From the NCBI RefSeq assembly GCF_036492635.1, contig NZ_AP025305.1:2852001-2916000 (forward strand): DNA of 64,000 bases, given 5' to 3'. The notes under the pieces were generated by a model that was given only the letters and a program-made list of their open reading frames with translations, was not told where the DNA came from and did no database searches. This document shows, one piece after another, positions 7,897-15,337 of this stretch. Source of the stretch: Aureibacter tunicatorum. Its GTDB lineage: Bacteria; Bacteroidota; Bacteroidia; Cytophagales; Cyclobacteriaceae. The position numbers and the translations under genes are program-made. How positions within the stretch are numbered: position 1 is the first letter of the stretch; each line of letters begins with the position of its first letter.

Positions 7897-8592
7897 TCAA
7901 GCCAAATAACCCAAAACATCTCGAATGGAATCCACTTTCGCGAAATTAGGTCGCTTGACTTCCTTATCCACAACTTCATGAGCCCATGTCGTATGATACG
8001 GCACATGGATAGCATGGCCTCCGAGGTCCAATACTGGCAGAACATCTGATTTCAAAGAATTGCCCACCATCAAAAAATTCTCCGCTTGGCAATCCAGATG
8101 ATTTAGCATCTTCTTATAATCAAGCTTTTCCTTATTGCTCATGACTTCAATATGGTGGAAATAATTTTCCAAGCCAGATTTAACCAATTTTCTTTCTTGA
8201 TCCAACAAATCACCTTTTGTAGCCAGTACCAATCTATATTTCCCCTTCAAATGAGCTAATGTATCTTCAACTCCATCCAACAACTCGATTGGCTTCTCCA
8301 ATAATTCCTTTCCTAATTCAAGAGTTTTGCTCACAATATCCAAGCTAGCTTGATTATCAGTAACTTTGGAAATAGTCTCAATCATACTTAGCATAAACCC
8401 CTTCACACCATACCCATACAAAGGCAAATTATCAATTTCAGTCTTGAAAAGCTCTTGTGAAATAGAATGATGTGTTAAATAATCCTGCAATAGCACGCAA
8501 AACTTCTGCTCAGTTTCCCTGAAGTAAGGCTCATTTACCCAAAGCGTATCATCAGCGTCAAAAGCAATAATCTCTATATTTTTCATATTCAT
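7897..8592 (-). CDS. HAD-superfamily hydrolase
   Basis: About 231 residues from the ATG at 8592 (MNMKNIEIIAFDADDTLW); the longer reading from 8622 adds ten residues with no support. Motif I is FDADDT (Asp12 nucleophile, Asp14 acid/base). The lysine of motif III falls near KLDYKK (about 158), and motif IV is VGNSLKSDV (about 183-191). The helical cap between about 20 and 95 is of the C1 type found in phosphoglycolate-phosphatase-like and YjjG-like HADs. It probably dephosphorylates a small metabolite in the cytoplasm; the substrate is not identifiable. It is upstream of the ABC-F terminator in the same direction but separated by it, so it is probably a separate transcript. Confidence 0.85.
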   Translation of the reverse strand: MNMKNIEIIAFDADDTLWVNEPYFRETEQKFCVLLQDYLTHHSISQELFKTEIDNLPLYGYGVKGFMLSMIETISKVTDNQASLDIVSKTLELGKELLEKPIELLDGVEDTLAHLKGKYRLVLATKGDLLDQERKLVKSGLENYFHHIEVMSNKEKLDYKKMLNHLDCQAENFLMVGNSLKSDVLPVLDLGGHAIHVPYHTTWAHEVVDKEVKRPNFAKVDSIRDVLGYLA

Positions 8593-8669
8593 TATTCTAC
8601 ATGTAATTGTAAAAAATACCACTAAAAATTCGAGCCAGTTACCACCACCGCACCCAATTCTTAGATTAA

Positions 8670-8701
8670 AAAAGCGCGATCTAGATTTAGATCACGCTTT
8701 T
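8670..8701 (-). terminator. Terminator of the ABC-F gene
   Basis: AAAAGCGCGATCTA (8670-8683) pairs with TAGATCACGCTTTT (8688-8701) with one wobble position and a 4-nt loop. It lies 11 bp past the ABC-F stop codon, and read on the minus strand it ends in a U-run. Confidence 0.75.
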
Positions 8702-8711
8702 GACATTCTAA

Positions 8712-10343
8712 TTATTTTTCAATTTCTCTTAAATTCTCCATTTTCTTTCTCGCCAAGAAGTCGTCAATCCCTTCAAAATGCTCAACGACTCGCTGATTTC
8801 CAAACTCAAACACCTTTTCCGCCAATCCACTTAAAAAGTCTCTATCATGAGAAACCAATATCAATGTGCCATCAAATTTCAACAAAGCTTCCTTAAGTAT
8901 ATCTTTGGTTTTCAAATCCAAGTGATTGGTTGGTTCATCTAGTATCAAAAGATTCACAGGTTCCAACAAAAGCTTTATCATCGCCAAACGCGTCTTTTCG
9001 CCACCTGACAAAACCTTGACTTTCTTCTGAGTATCTTCCCCTCCAAACATGAAGGCACCCAGAATATTATTAATCTGTTTTCTTATATCTCCTTCGGCAA
9101 CACTGTCAATCGTATGAAAGATCGTTTCCTCGCCATCCAACAATGAAGCTTGGTTTTGGGCAAAATACCCAACTTTTACCCCATGACCTATTTCCAGCGT
9201 TCCATCAAAGTCAATTTCCTGCATGATCGCTTTTATCATAGTCGACTTGCCTGCGCCATTCTTCCCAACAAAAGCTACTTTCTGTCCCTTTTCGATGACT
9301 ACATTGGCTTCTTTAAAAACCAAATGATCTCCATAAGACTTGCCCATATCCAAAGCTCTGACAGGATATTTGCCAGAGTGTGGAGCCGGAGGAAACTTCA
9401 AGTTCAAAGCAGATGTATCCACTTCATCCACTTCTATACGCTCCAACTTTTCAAGCATTCTCACCCTTGACTGCACTTGAAGTGTTTTGGAGTATGTTCC
9501 TTTAAACCTTTCTATAAACTGTTCCGTATCAGCGATAAACTTTTGTTGCTCTTCATAAGCCTTCATCTGCTGAGCTCTTCTTTCTTTTCTTAGCTCCAGA
9601 TAGTGAGAATAATTTACTTTGTAATCATAAATTCTACCCATCGTCACTTCAATCGTCCGATTAGTTATCGCATCCACAAAAGCTCTATCATGCGAAATCA
9701 CAATAACCGCCTTGGAGTGATTCGTCAAAAAGTTTTCCAACCATTGAATCGAGTCAATATCCAAATGGTTAGTCGGCTCATCCATCAGAATCAAATCAGG
9801 CTTTTGCAAAAGGATTTTCGCTAACTCGATACGCATACGCCAACCTCCGCTAAACTCACTTGTCGGTTGAGTAAAATCTTCTCGCTCAAAACCAAGTCCT
9901 AGCAAAGCTTTTTCCACTTCGGCCTCATAGTTCACTTCTTCGATAGCGTAAAACTTCTCGCTTAAATCAGATACTCGCTCGATAATTTTCATATACGCAT
10001 CAGACTCATAATCCGTGCGAGTTTCCAACTGCTTATTCAAATCATCGATTTCATCTCTCATGGCGAAAATACTTGAAAAAGCCTTCGCAGCCTCTTCGAA
10101 TACAGTGCTATCATCCTCCGCCATCAAGTGTTGAGGCAAATATGCAATAACAGTATCCTTGGGAGCGGAAACACCTCCTTTAGTAGCTTTTTGAAGGCCT
10201 GCGATAATTTTCATCAACGTAGACTTTCCCGCACCGTTTTTCCCCATCAATGCGATTTTATCATTTTCGTTGACAACGAAAGATATATCCTTGAACAGCG
10301 TTTGTCCGCTAAATTCAACTGTAAGAGCGTCTATAGAAATCAT
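8712..10343 (-). CDS. ABC-F family ATPase (ribosome-associated type)
   Basis: A 543-residue protein with two ATP-binding cassettes and no membrane segments. Walker A motifs GKNGAGKST occur near 34-42 and 357-365. Signature motifs are FSGGWRMRIELA (about 164) and LSGGEKTRLAM (about 440). Walker B motifs are LILMDEPTNHLD (about 184-195) and LLILDEPTNHLD (about 465). Between the cassettes lies the charged helical linker (about 240-320) that in ABC-F proteins reaches the ribosomal P-tRNA site. Family members act as translation factors (EttA/Uup/YdiF-like) or, in some branches, antibiotic-resistance proteins; the housekeeping-like context favours the former. The exact subfamily is not decidable by eye. 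Confidence 0.92.
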   Translation of the reverse strand: MISIDALTVEFSGQTLFKDISFVVNENDKIALMGKNGAGKSTLMKIIAGLQKATKGGVSAPKDTVIAYLPQHLMAEDDSTVFEEAAKAFSSIFAMRDEIDDLNKQLETRTDYESDAYMKIIERVSDLSEKFYAIEEVNYEAEVEKALLGLGFEREDFTQPTSEFSGGWRMRIELAKILLQKPDLILMDEPTNHLDIDSIQWLENFLTNHSKAVIVISHDRAFVDAITNRTIEVTMGRIYDYKVNYSHYLELRKERRAQQMKAYEEQQKFIADTEQFIERFKGTYSKTLQVQSRVRMLEKLERIEVDEVDTSALNLKFPPAPHSGKYPVRALDMGKSYGDHLVFKEANVVIEKGQKVAFVGKNGAGKSTMIKAIMQEIDFDGTLEIGHGVKVGYFAQNQASLLDGEETIFHTIDSVAEGDIRKQINNILGAFMFGGEDTQKKVKVLSGGEKTRLAMIKLLLEPVNLLILDEPTNHLDLKTKDILKEALLKFDGTLILVSHDRDFLSGLAEKVFEFGNQRVVEHFEGIDDFLARKKMENLREIEK

Positions 10344-10489
10344 AATCCGAATAAATTAGCTTTTCAGCAGTCAAGTTCACACAACTCGACCGCATTATTG
10401 ACTTCAAGCCATAAAACTGAAGCCAAATCACGACAAAGATAAGCCAAATTTTCAATAATCACTCTCAGCTCAAAGCTCCATAGACAAAA

Positions 10490-10512
10490 AAAGCGTTCCA
10501 AAAGAACGCTTT
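10490..10512 (-). terminator. Terminator of asnA
   Basis: AAAGCGTTC (10490-10498) and GAACGCTTT (10504-10512) form a perfect 9-bp stem with a 5-nt loop, followed on the minus strand by a U-rich tract, 30 bp past the asnA stop. Confidence 0.8.
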
Positions 10513-10541
10513 AATTTATAATCACACAATATTTTTTGATT

Positions 10542-11585
10542 TTACATCAATCGTACTTTATGCTTAGCACAAGCCTCCTTCATATCTTCTGGCCACAAGC
10601 TAGCTTGAACCTCTCCAATATGAATAGCTCTCAATAAAAACATGCAAAGTCTGGACTGGCCAATTCCTCCACCTATAGAAAGAGGCAATTCGTCCGCCAA
10701 TAACTTTTTATGGAACATCAATTCAGCTTTATGCTCCTGATCTCTTATCACCAACTGTTTCTTCAACGCTTCAGCATCAACTCTTATTCCCATGGAAGAA
10801 AGCTCATAAGCTCTTTCCAACACTGGATGCCATACTAAAATGTCTCCATTCAAGCCTTTAAGACCTTTCTCTCCCTCAGTAGTCCAATCATCATAATCCG
10901 CAGCGCGTCCGTCATGCGCTTCACCATTACTCAATTCTCCTCCGATACCCATCAAAAACACAGCGCCATGCTCTTTAACAATAGCATCTTCTCTTTGCTT
11001 AGGTGTCAAATCAGGGTATTTCTGCAACAATTCTTCCGCATGGATGAAATGAATCTCTTCCGGCAACATAGGCTTGATGTGCGGATAGTTCTCATAGACA
11101 ACATATTCAGCTCTTTTCAAACTGCCATAAATCTTCTTGACAATCTTTTGCAAAAAAGGAATTGTTCTATCCTCTTTCGTAATAACCCTTTCCCAATCCC
11201 ACTGATCTACATAAATAGAATGCGTGTTATCCAATACCTCGTCCGGGCGAATCGCATTCATATCCGTATAAATACCATAACCTTCTTCAATGCCAAACTG
11301 CCCTAAAGTATATCTTTTCCATTTCGCCAATGAATGAACAATCTCAGCTCTTTCATCTCCCATATCCAATATTGGAAATGAAACCGGCCTCTCAATAGCA
11401 TTCAAATCATCTTGAAGCCCGGTATCTTTCATCACAAACAATGGAGCTGAAAACCTTCTCAATCTCAATTCAGATGATAATGACAATTCAAAAAAATCCT
11501 TGATCAATTTGATTGCTTTTTCAGTATCTCTCAAGCCCAAAACCGGCTCATATGTGTCTTTTAAGTATATGTCTTTTAGTGCCAT
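10542..11585 (-). CDS. asnA: Aspartate--ammonia ligase (asparagine synthetase A)
   Basis: A 347-residue enzyme making asparagine from aspartate, ammonia and ATP (AMP-forming, class II aminoacyl-tRNA-synthetase-like fold). Diagnostic stretches are LRLRRFSAPLFV near 43, RPVSFPILDMGDERAEIVHS near 66-85, DMNAIRPDE near 107, HSIYVDQWDWE near 122, and SIGGGIGQSRLCMFLL near 311-326, the C-terminal ATP/active-site motif. The length is slightly above the E. coli enzyme (330), as is usual in Bacteroidota. It is monocistronic by appearance: own promoter at 11612-11641, own terminator at 10490-10512. A palindrome at 11690-11711 may be an operator for this gene. Confidence 0.96.
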   Translation of the reverse strand: MALKDIYLKDTYEPVLGLRDTEKAIKLIKDFFELSLSSELRLRRFSAPLFVMKDTGLQDDLNAIERPVSFPILDMGDERAEIVHSLAKWKRYTLGQFGIEEGYGIYTDMNAIRPDEVLDNTHSIYVDQWDWERVITKEDRTIPFLQKIVKKIYGSLKRAEYVVYENYPHIKPMLPEEIHFIHAEELLQKYPDLTPKQREDAIVKEHGAVFLMGIGGELSNGEAHDGRAADYDDWTTEGEKGLKGLNGDILVWHPVLERAYELSSMGIRVDAEALKKQLVIRDQEHKAELMFHKKLLADELPLSIGGGIGQSRLCMFLLRAIHIGEVQASLWPEDMKEACAKHKVRLM

Positions 11586-11611
11586 AATTATCTCGTTTTT
11601 GAATACATTTT

Positions 11612-11641
11612 CAAATTTAGAGTTTCATAACAAAAAAGCAA
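11612..11641 (-). promoter_or_regulatory. Promoter of asnA
   Basis: Minus-strand TTG (11641-11639), a 19-bp spacer and TAAATTTG (11619-11612) fit the Bacteroidota consensus and lie 26 bp before the asnA start. Confidence 0.55.
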
Positions 11642-11689
11642 TTTTAAGGATTAATTTTTAACCAAAAAGCTAAATTTTTACAAAATCAA

Positions 11690-11711
11690 TAATTTAACGC
11701 ACGTTAAATTA
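11690..11711. promoter_or_regulatory. Palindromic operator-like site upstream of asnA
   Basis: TAATTTAACG (11690-11699) and CGTTAAATTA (11702-11711) are a perfect 10-bp inverted repeat with a 2-bp centre. It lies about 50 bp upstream of the asnA -33 box and 71 bp downstream of the miaA stop. No U-run follows on the minus strand, which speaks against a terminator and for a dimeric repressor or activator site. Confidence 0.45.
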
Positions 11712-11781
11712 GAAATATAAAAACAAATCAACAATTCATCGATGATAAATAAATATATAAAGAACCTAAATTTCTACATAT

Positions 11782-12696
11782 TTATAAATCCATCAGCTCT
11801 TTAATCTGGCTTAGTTTATCAACCATTGGGTCATTATGCTTTAACCAATGAATGCAATAACCTGACCTTTCCATCTTTCTAAACCAAGTCATTTGCCTTT
11901 TCGCATATTGATGAATGCCGACTTCCAAACGGGATTTCATCACATCAAAATCTACTTTCCCCAACAAGTACTCTGTCAGCCACTTATACTCAAGTCCATA
12001 ATAAATCAAATCCTCAGCTTTGCAATATTGCAACAAGCCCTGAACTTCCTCGACCATTCCCTCATCCAATCTGCTATCTAATCTAGCGCTGATCTTTTTT
12101 CTTCTCTCTTCCCTATCAATATCCATTCCTATGATCAATGGTTTTAAAGAAACAGCATCCAAAACTTGATGATCTCGCATTTCGCTCTTGTAAACCTCGA
12201 TCTCCAATGCCCTTATCAATCTCTTTCGATGATGAAATTCATCAAATCTGGTATTGGGATTCACATTCATCAATCTTGATTTCAACTCCTCCTGCGTCAA
12301 TTGCTCTACCTCGCCTCTTAGCGCTGGGTTTACAGGCACGGTTGTGTCTTGATAATTTTCCAATATAGCTTCAATGTACAAGCCGGTACCTCCGCATAAT
12401 ATGGGCAATTTATCTCGACCTCTAATATCCTTGTAAGCTTTAATAAAATCCCTTTGAAACTCAAACACATTGTATTTCTCTCCAGGCTCCAACACATCAA
12501 TCAAATGATAAGGAACTTGCTTGCCATCCACTACATACTCACTCAAGTCTTTCCCCGTTCCAATATCCATTTTTCTGTAAACTTGTCTGGAATCGGCACT
12601 AATAATCTCACCTCCAAAAGCTAGGGCAAGATTTACTGCTAAATTGGTCTTTCCTGAAGCAGTCGGACCTAAAATCACAATCAAATTATAATTCAT
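11782..12696 (-). CDS. miaA: tRNA dimethylallyltransferase
   Basis: A 304-residue enzyme that adds the dimethylallyl group to A37 of tRNAs reading UNN codons. The start is set at the ATG at 12696 (MNYNLIVILGPTASGKTNLA), so the P-loop GPTASGKT falls at 10-17 as expected. The longer reading from 12759 would overlap the divergent gene and its promoter. Other family marks are GGEIISADSRQVYRKMDIGT (about 29-48), PYHLIDVLEPGEKYNVFEF (about 64-82), PILCGGTGLYIEAIL (about 100) and QYAKRQMTWFRKM near 270. The start codon overlaps the -33 region of the opposite-strand gene at 12751. Confidence 0.95.
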   Translation of the reverse strand: MNYNLIVILGPTASGKTNLAVNLALAFGGEIISADSRQVYRKMDIGTGKDLSEYVVDGKQVPYHLIDVLEPGEKYNVFEFQRDFIKAYKDIRGRDKLPILCGGTGLYIEAILENYQDTTVPVNPALRGEVEQLTQEELKSRLMNVNPNTRFDEFHHRKRLIRALEIEVYKSEMRDHQVLDAVSLKPLIIGMDIDREERRKKISARLDSRLDEGMVEEVQGLLQYCKAEDLIYYGLEYKWLTEYLLGKVDFDVMKSRLEVGIHQYAKRQMTWFRKMERSGYCIHWLKHNDPMVDKLSQIKELMDL

Positions 12697-12727
12697 TGAA
12701 AAGAATTTTCCTGTCTTATTATATTTG
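12696..12727 (+). promoter_or_regulatory. Promoter of the small membrane protein gene at 12751
   Basis: TTG (12696-12698), a 21-bp spacer and TATATTTG (12720-12727) match the Bacteroidota consensus, 23 bp before the ATG at 12751. The -33 box overlaps the miaA start codon on the other strand. Confidence 0.55.
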
Positions 12728-12750
12728 CATACGCAAAAAGAAACAATTTT

Positions 12751-13206
12751 ATGATTCATTCAAAACCCAAATTCAACACTTTATCCGCATTAGCTGTTTT
12801 CAACACTTTGATGCTAATGGGATTTATATATAGCCTAAAAAGCTTATTAGCTCAACCTAGCAATATATTGCTGTTAGTTACTACCTCAATACTGTTTGTC
12901 ATTTTTCTATTTGTATTAATCAAAACAGCCCTAGCAACCAAACAAGTGATCATCGCCAACTTGATAATAGAAGAAAAATATTTATGGGGTGTTTTTAGCC
13001 AAAAGCATCAACTGGAGCACCTTAACTCTTGGTGCGAAACAATTATCAAAACAAAAAATGGCGTATTCAAGTCACTTGAATTGGATTTCACTACTCGAAA
13101 AAAAATTAAATTAAGCAATCACGAAGACAGCAAGTACGCAGAAATCCTCAAATATTTATCGAAAAAATACCCCAAGAAAAAAGCCTCGACAAATGCCAAG
13201 GCCTAA
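12751..13206 (+). CDS. Small membrane protein of unknown function
   Basis: A 151-residue protein with two membrane helices near the N-terminus (about 13-33 and 39-62). A soluble part follows, with a beta-strand pattern (QVIIANLIIEEKYLWGVFSQ, then KSLELDFTTRKKIKLSN) and a Lys-rich C-terminus. The two-helix plus beta-domain plan, with a tryptophan-rich strand and a KKIKLSN turn, is that of bacterial PH-like (bPH/YcxB-like) membrane proteins, but this is a fold guess. It has its own promoter, divergent from miaA, and is convergent with the gene at 13227 only 20 bp away. Confidence 0.7.
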   Translation: MIHSKPKFNTLSALAVFNTLMLMGFIYSLKSLLAQPSNILLLVTTSILFVIFLFVLIKTALATKQVIIANLIIEEKYLWGVFSQKHQLEHLNSWCETIIKTKNGVFKSLELDFTTRKKIKLSNHEDSKYAEILKYLSKKYPKKKASTNAKA

Positions 13207-13226
13207 ACAAACTGTTATAATATTCT

Positions 13227-13691
13227 TCATAGTGCTTTCATGGGTGAAAGCACTTCATGAATTTCTTCATCCAAAAGGTCTAAATATCTTTCAACGATCA
13301 AGTGAATATCAACTTCCCTTTCATTGCCCTCTATGGACACCTTATGCAAAGAACTTACTTGCTCCTCGCCTAAATTCTCCACCATCCCAGCTATATTCGT
13401 ATTCAACTCAGCCCAAATAGAAATCAATCGAGCTTGTTCGTAATTCTCATACTTCCCGCCTTCTTCAGCCTTCTCCTCTTGCCAATCCAAATACAGAGTT
13501 TCTTCATTAAACCGGCCTTTCAACAAAAAGCTGGAAAAATATATGGCCTGATTCACCAAATAACCAATACGTTCTTTCTTTGAAGCAACATACGGGTGCT
13601 CTTTATGAATAAAATTATCCTTCGGAATAAAGTTCAACTCCTCAGTAATAACTTCAACATCGAGCATTAACTGATGCGCAAGTGATTTCAT
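13227..13691 (-). CDS. Hypothetical protein, DinB-like four-helix candidate
   Basis: A 154-residue, wholly helical, acidic protein (MKSLAHQLMLDVEVITEELN). The pattern of four amphipathic helices, and a last helix reading LIVERYLDLLDEEIHEVLSP, recall DinB/YfiT-type four-helix bundles, but the usual trio of metal-binding histidines is not evident. Function unknown. It starts 7 bp after the stop of the TPR gene at 13699-14442 and is probably co-transcribed with it. A hairpin (13231-13254) falls inside the last codons and may help terminate the convergent upstream gene. Confidence 0.65.
   Translation of the reverse strand: MKSLAHQLMLDVEVITEELNFIPKDNFIHKEHPYVASKKERIGYLVNQAIYFSSFLLKGRFNEETLYLDWQEEKAEEGGKYENYEQARLISIWAELNTNIAGMVENLGEEQVSSLHKVSIEGNEREVDIHLIVERYLDLLDEEIHEVLSPMKAL
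13231..13254. terminator. Hairpin overlapping the 3' end of the gene at 13227
   Basis: AGTGCTTTCA (13231-13240) and TGAAAGCACT (13245-13254) form a 10-bp stem with a 4-nt loop, extendable past a 2-nt bulge. It sits within the final codons of the minus-strand gene and 24 bp past the stop of the convergent gene at 12751. There is no clear T-run, so a terminator role is tentative. Confidence 0.4.
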
Positions 13692-13698
13692 TTGTTTG

Positions 13699-14442
13699 TT
13701 ATTGTGTATTGTTTTGTTTTAAATTTTGCTCGCTACAAAACTTCTTGATAAACTCAGCCAACTCAACCATGCCAAGGTCTCTCGCTATAGCCCAATCCTC
13801 GCAAGCTTTATCGCCAAACTCCATCTCATAAAGCGCTACCCCTCTATGATAATAAGCTTGAGCCGCTTGATCATCCAAAGCCAAGGAAGTATTAAAGTAA
13901 GTATATGCAGTAAAACTATTTCCAAGTTCAGCTTGACACACACCTGCGTAGAAAAAATCAGACGCTTGATCGCTCTCTATAAGAATCGCGCTTTGAAAAT
14001 CCTCAAGAGCCAATGAGAATTCATCCAAAAAATAATAAACCATTCCCCTTCCGCGATACAAATCCGGATCTATCGGATCCAATTGCAATGCTTTAGAGTA
14101 ATCCAATATCGACTCTGTGTACTTCTCAAGATCAAAATTCAATTCGGCTCTAAGCGAATACATAATTGTATCCTCTTGATCTTCTGCCAATACGTAATCA
14201 TAATCCTTAAGCGCCAACAAGCTATCCCCCTTCTCCAAGTAAGCCAATCCACGCAGCCTAAAAGCATCCAAAGCCATTGAGTCTTTCTTTATCACTGCCG
14301 ACAACATGCTGATAGCATTCGAGTAACTAGAATCTTGTATTGCCGCCACCGCGTTTTGAAGCGATCTCTTATGAATATCTTGCCCCTTTGAAGGAACAGA
14401 AAAAAAGCAGATTGCAATCAAAAAACACCAGAAAAGTCTCAT
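13699..14442 (-). CDS. Exported TPR-repeat protein
   Basis: A 247-residue protein with a signal peptide (MRLFWCFLIAICFFSVPSKG, about 1-20). Five or six tetratricopeptide repeats follow (for example ALDAFRLRGLAYLEKGDSLL, about 54-73; DPDLYRGRGMVYYFLDEFSL, about 123-142; AAQAYYHRGVALYEMEFGDK, about 192-211). It probably acts as a periplasmic or outer-membrane scaffold for protein-protein contacts. It ends in a Gln/Asn-rich tail. It lies 7 bp upstream of the DinB-like gene in the same direction, so the two probably form an operon. No partner is identified. Confidence 0.85.
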   Translation of the reverse strand: MRLFWCFLIAICFFSVPSKGQDIHKRSLQNAVAAIQDSSYSNAISMLSAVIKKDSMALDAFRLRGLAYLEKGDSLLALKDYDYVLAEDQEDTIMYSLRAELNFDLEKYTESILDYSKALQLDPIDPDLYRGRGMVYYFLDEFSLALEDFQSAILIESDQASDFFYAGVCQAELGNSFTAYTYFNTSLALDDQAAQAYYHRGVALYEMEFGDKACEDWAIARDLGMVELAEFIKKFCSEQNLKQNNTQ

Positions 14443-14572
14443 AAGCTTAATTTTCGTTAAATATATATCTCCAATAATTGCAATCGCAAAATAGTAAGTT
14501 AATTTTACATTAAAAAATACATTATGTTAAACTGATTAAACGCATCCGTTTTCATTTTTAGTCCATAAATGA

Positions 14573-14580
14573 TATATTTG
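14573..14580 (+). promoter_or_regulatory. Candidate -7 element upstream of the DtxR/MntR-like gene
   Basis: TATATTTG, 29 bp before the ATG at 14610. A T-rich stretch (TTTT at 14549-14552) lies 20 bp upstream in the -33 region, but there is no exact TTG. Confidence 0.4.
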
Positions 14581-14609
14581 GCGATTGCAGACTCAAATCA
14601 GAAGAACAT

Positions 14610-15263
14610 ATGCTCAGTTTTGCTGAAGAAAATTATCTAAAAACCATATATCACCTATCGGAAAATGGCGCCAATAGCGTGAGCACCAATGCAATAGCCG
14701 AAACGCTCAATACGAAACCCGCTTCTGTGAGCGATATGATTCGCAAGCTTGACAAAAAAGGAGTTGTAACATATGTCAAATACCAAGGCGTCAACATTTC
14801 CTCGGAAGGAAGGACATATGCTTTGAAAATTATCAGAAAACACAGGCTCTGGGAAGTTTTTTTGGTTAACAAACTTAGGTTTAATTGGGACCAAGTCCAT
14901 GAGGTCGCAGAGCAATTGGAACACATACAATCTCCCCTGCTCATCGAAAGACTGGACGACTTTCTTGGAAAGCCTAAATTCGATCCGCATGGCGACCCGA
15001 TACCTGACGAGCACGGGAATTTCGCATCTGTTGAAAAGCACCCGCTATCAGAATCAAATATTGACTCAACAGTTGTAATCAGAGGAGTTCAAGACACCAG
15101 TTCAATTTTCCTCAAATACCTTGACAAACTCAATATAAAAATCGGAACTCAAATCACAATAAACGACAAAATTCCCTTTGACGGCTCAATGGAAATCACT
15201 CTAGACGGCCACAGAGAAGTTTCAATCTCCAAAGAAGTCGCCAACAATCTTATGGTATCCTAA
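14610..15263 (+). CDS. DtxR/MntR-family metal-dependent transcriptional regulator
   Basis: A 217-residue regulator. A winged helix (about 1-65) carries VSTNAIAETLNTKPASVSDM as the helix-turn-helix. The metal-binding dimerisation domain (about 68-140) has the usual His/Glu ligands around IIRKHRLWEVFLV and HEVAEQLEHIQSP. A C-terminal FeoA/SH3-like domain spans about 148-217. A PHGDPIPDEHG stretch at 127-137 is typical of this family and gives further histidines. Such proteins repress metal uptake or activate efflux in response to Mn(II) or Fe(II). No metal transporter is adjacent, so its targets lie elsewhere. Convergent with purL across a strong terminator. Confidence 0.92.
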   Translation: MLSFAEENYLKTIYHLSENGANSVSTNAIAETLNTKPASVSDMIRKLDKKGVVTYVKYQGVNISSEGRTYALKIIRKHRLWEVFLVNKLRFNWDQVHEVAEQLEHIQSPLLIERLDDFLGKPKFDPHGDPIPDEHGNFASVEKHPLSESNIDSTVVIRGVQDTSSIFLKYLDKLNIKIGTQITINDKIPFDGSMEITLDGHREVSISKEVANNLMVS

Positions 15264-15279
15264 ATCATGATTTGATAAA

Positions 15280-15324
15280 AAACAAAAAGCCAGATTCCTA
15301 TTTAAAGAATCTGGCTTTTTGTTT
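15280..15324. terminator. Bidirectional terminator between the metalloregulator and purL
   Basis: AAACAAAAAGCCAGATTC (15280-15297) and GAATCTGGCTTTTTGTTT (15307-15324) form a perfect 18-bp stem with a 9-nt loop. A-run and T-run arms make it usable from both directions. Confidence 0.9.
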
Positions 15325-15337
15325 AAATTATTTCTTT

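Noticed and set aside
9150-9470. Plus-strand open frame of 106 codons inside the ABC-F gene
   Set aside because: A shadow frame opposite a strongly conserved ATPase; no start context or domain.
12697-12759. Longer miaA reading starting at 12759
   Set aside because: It would overlap the divergent gene and its promoter, and the P-loop is at the expected position with the ATG at 12696.
13231-13254. Hairpin as a regulatory RNA structure in the DinB-like gene
   Set aside because: It lies in the last codons next to a convergent gene end; an overlapping weak terminator is the simpler reading.
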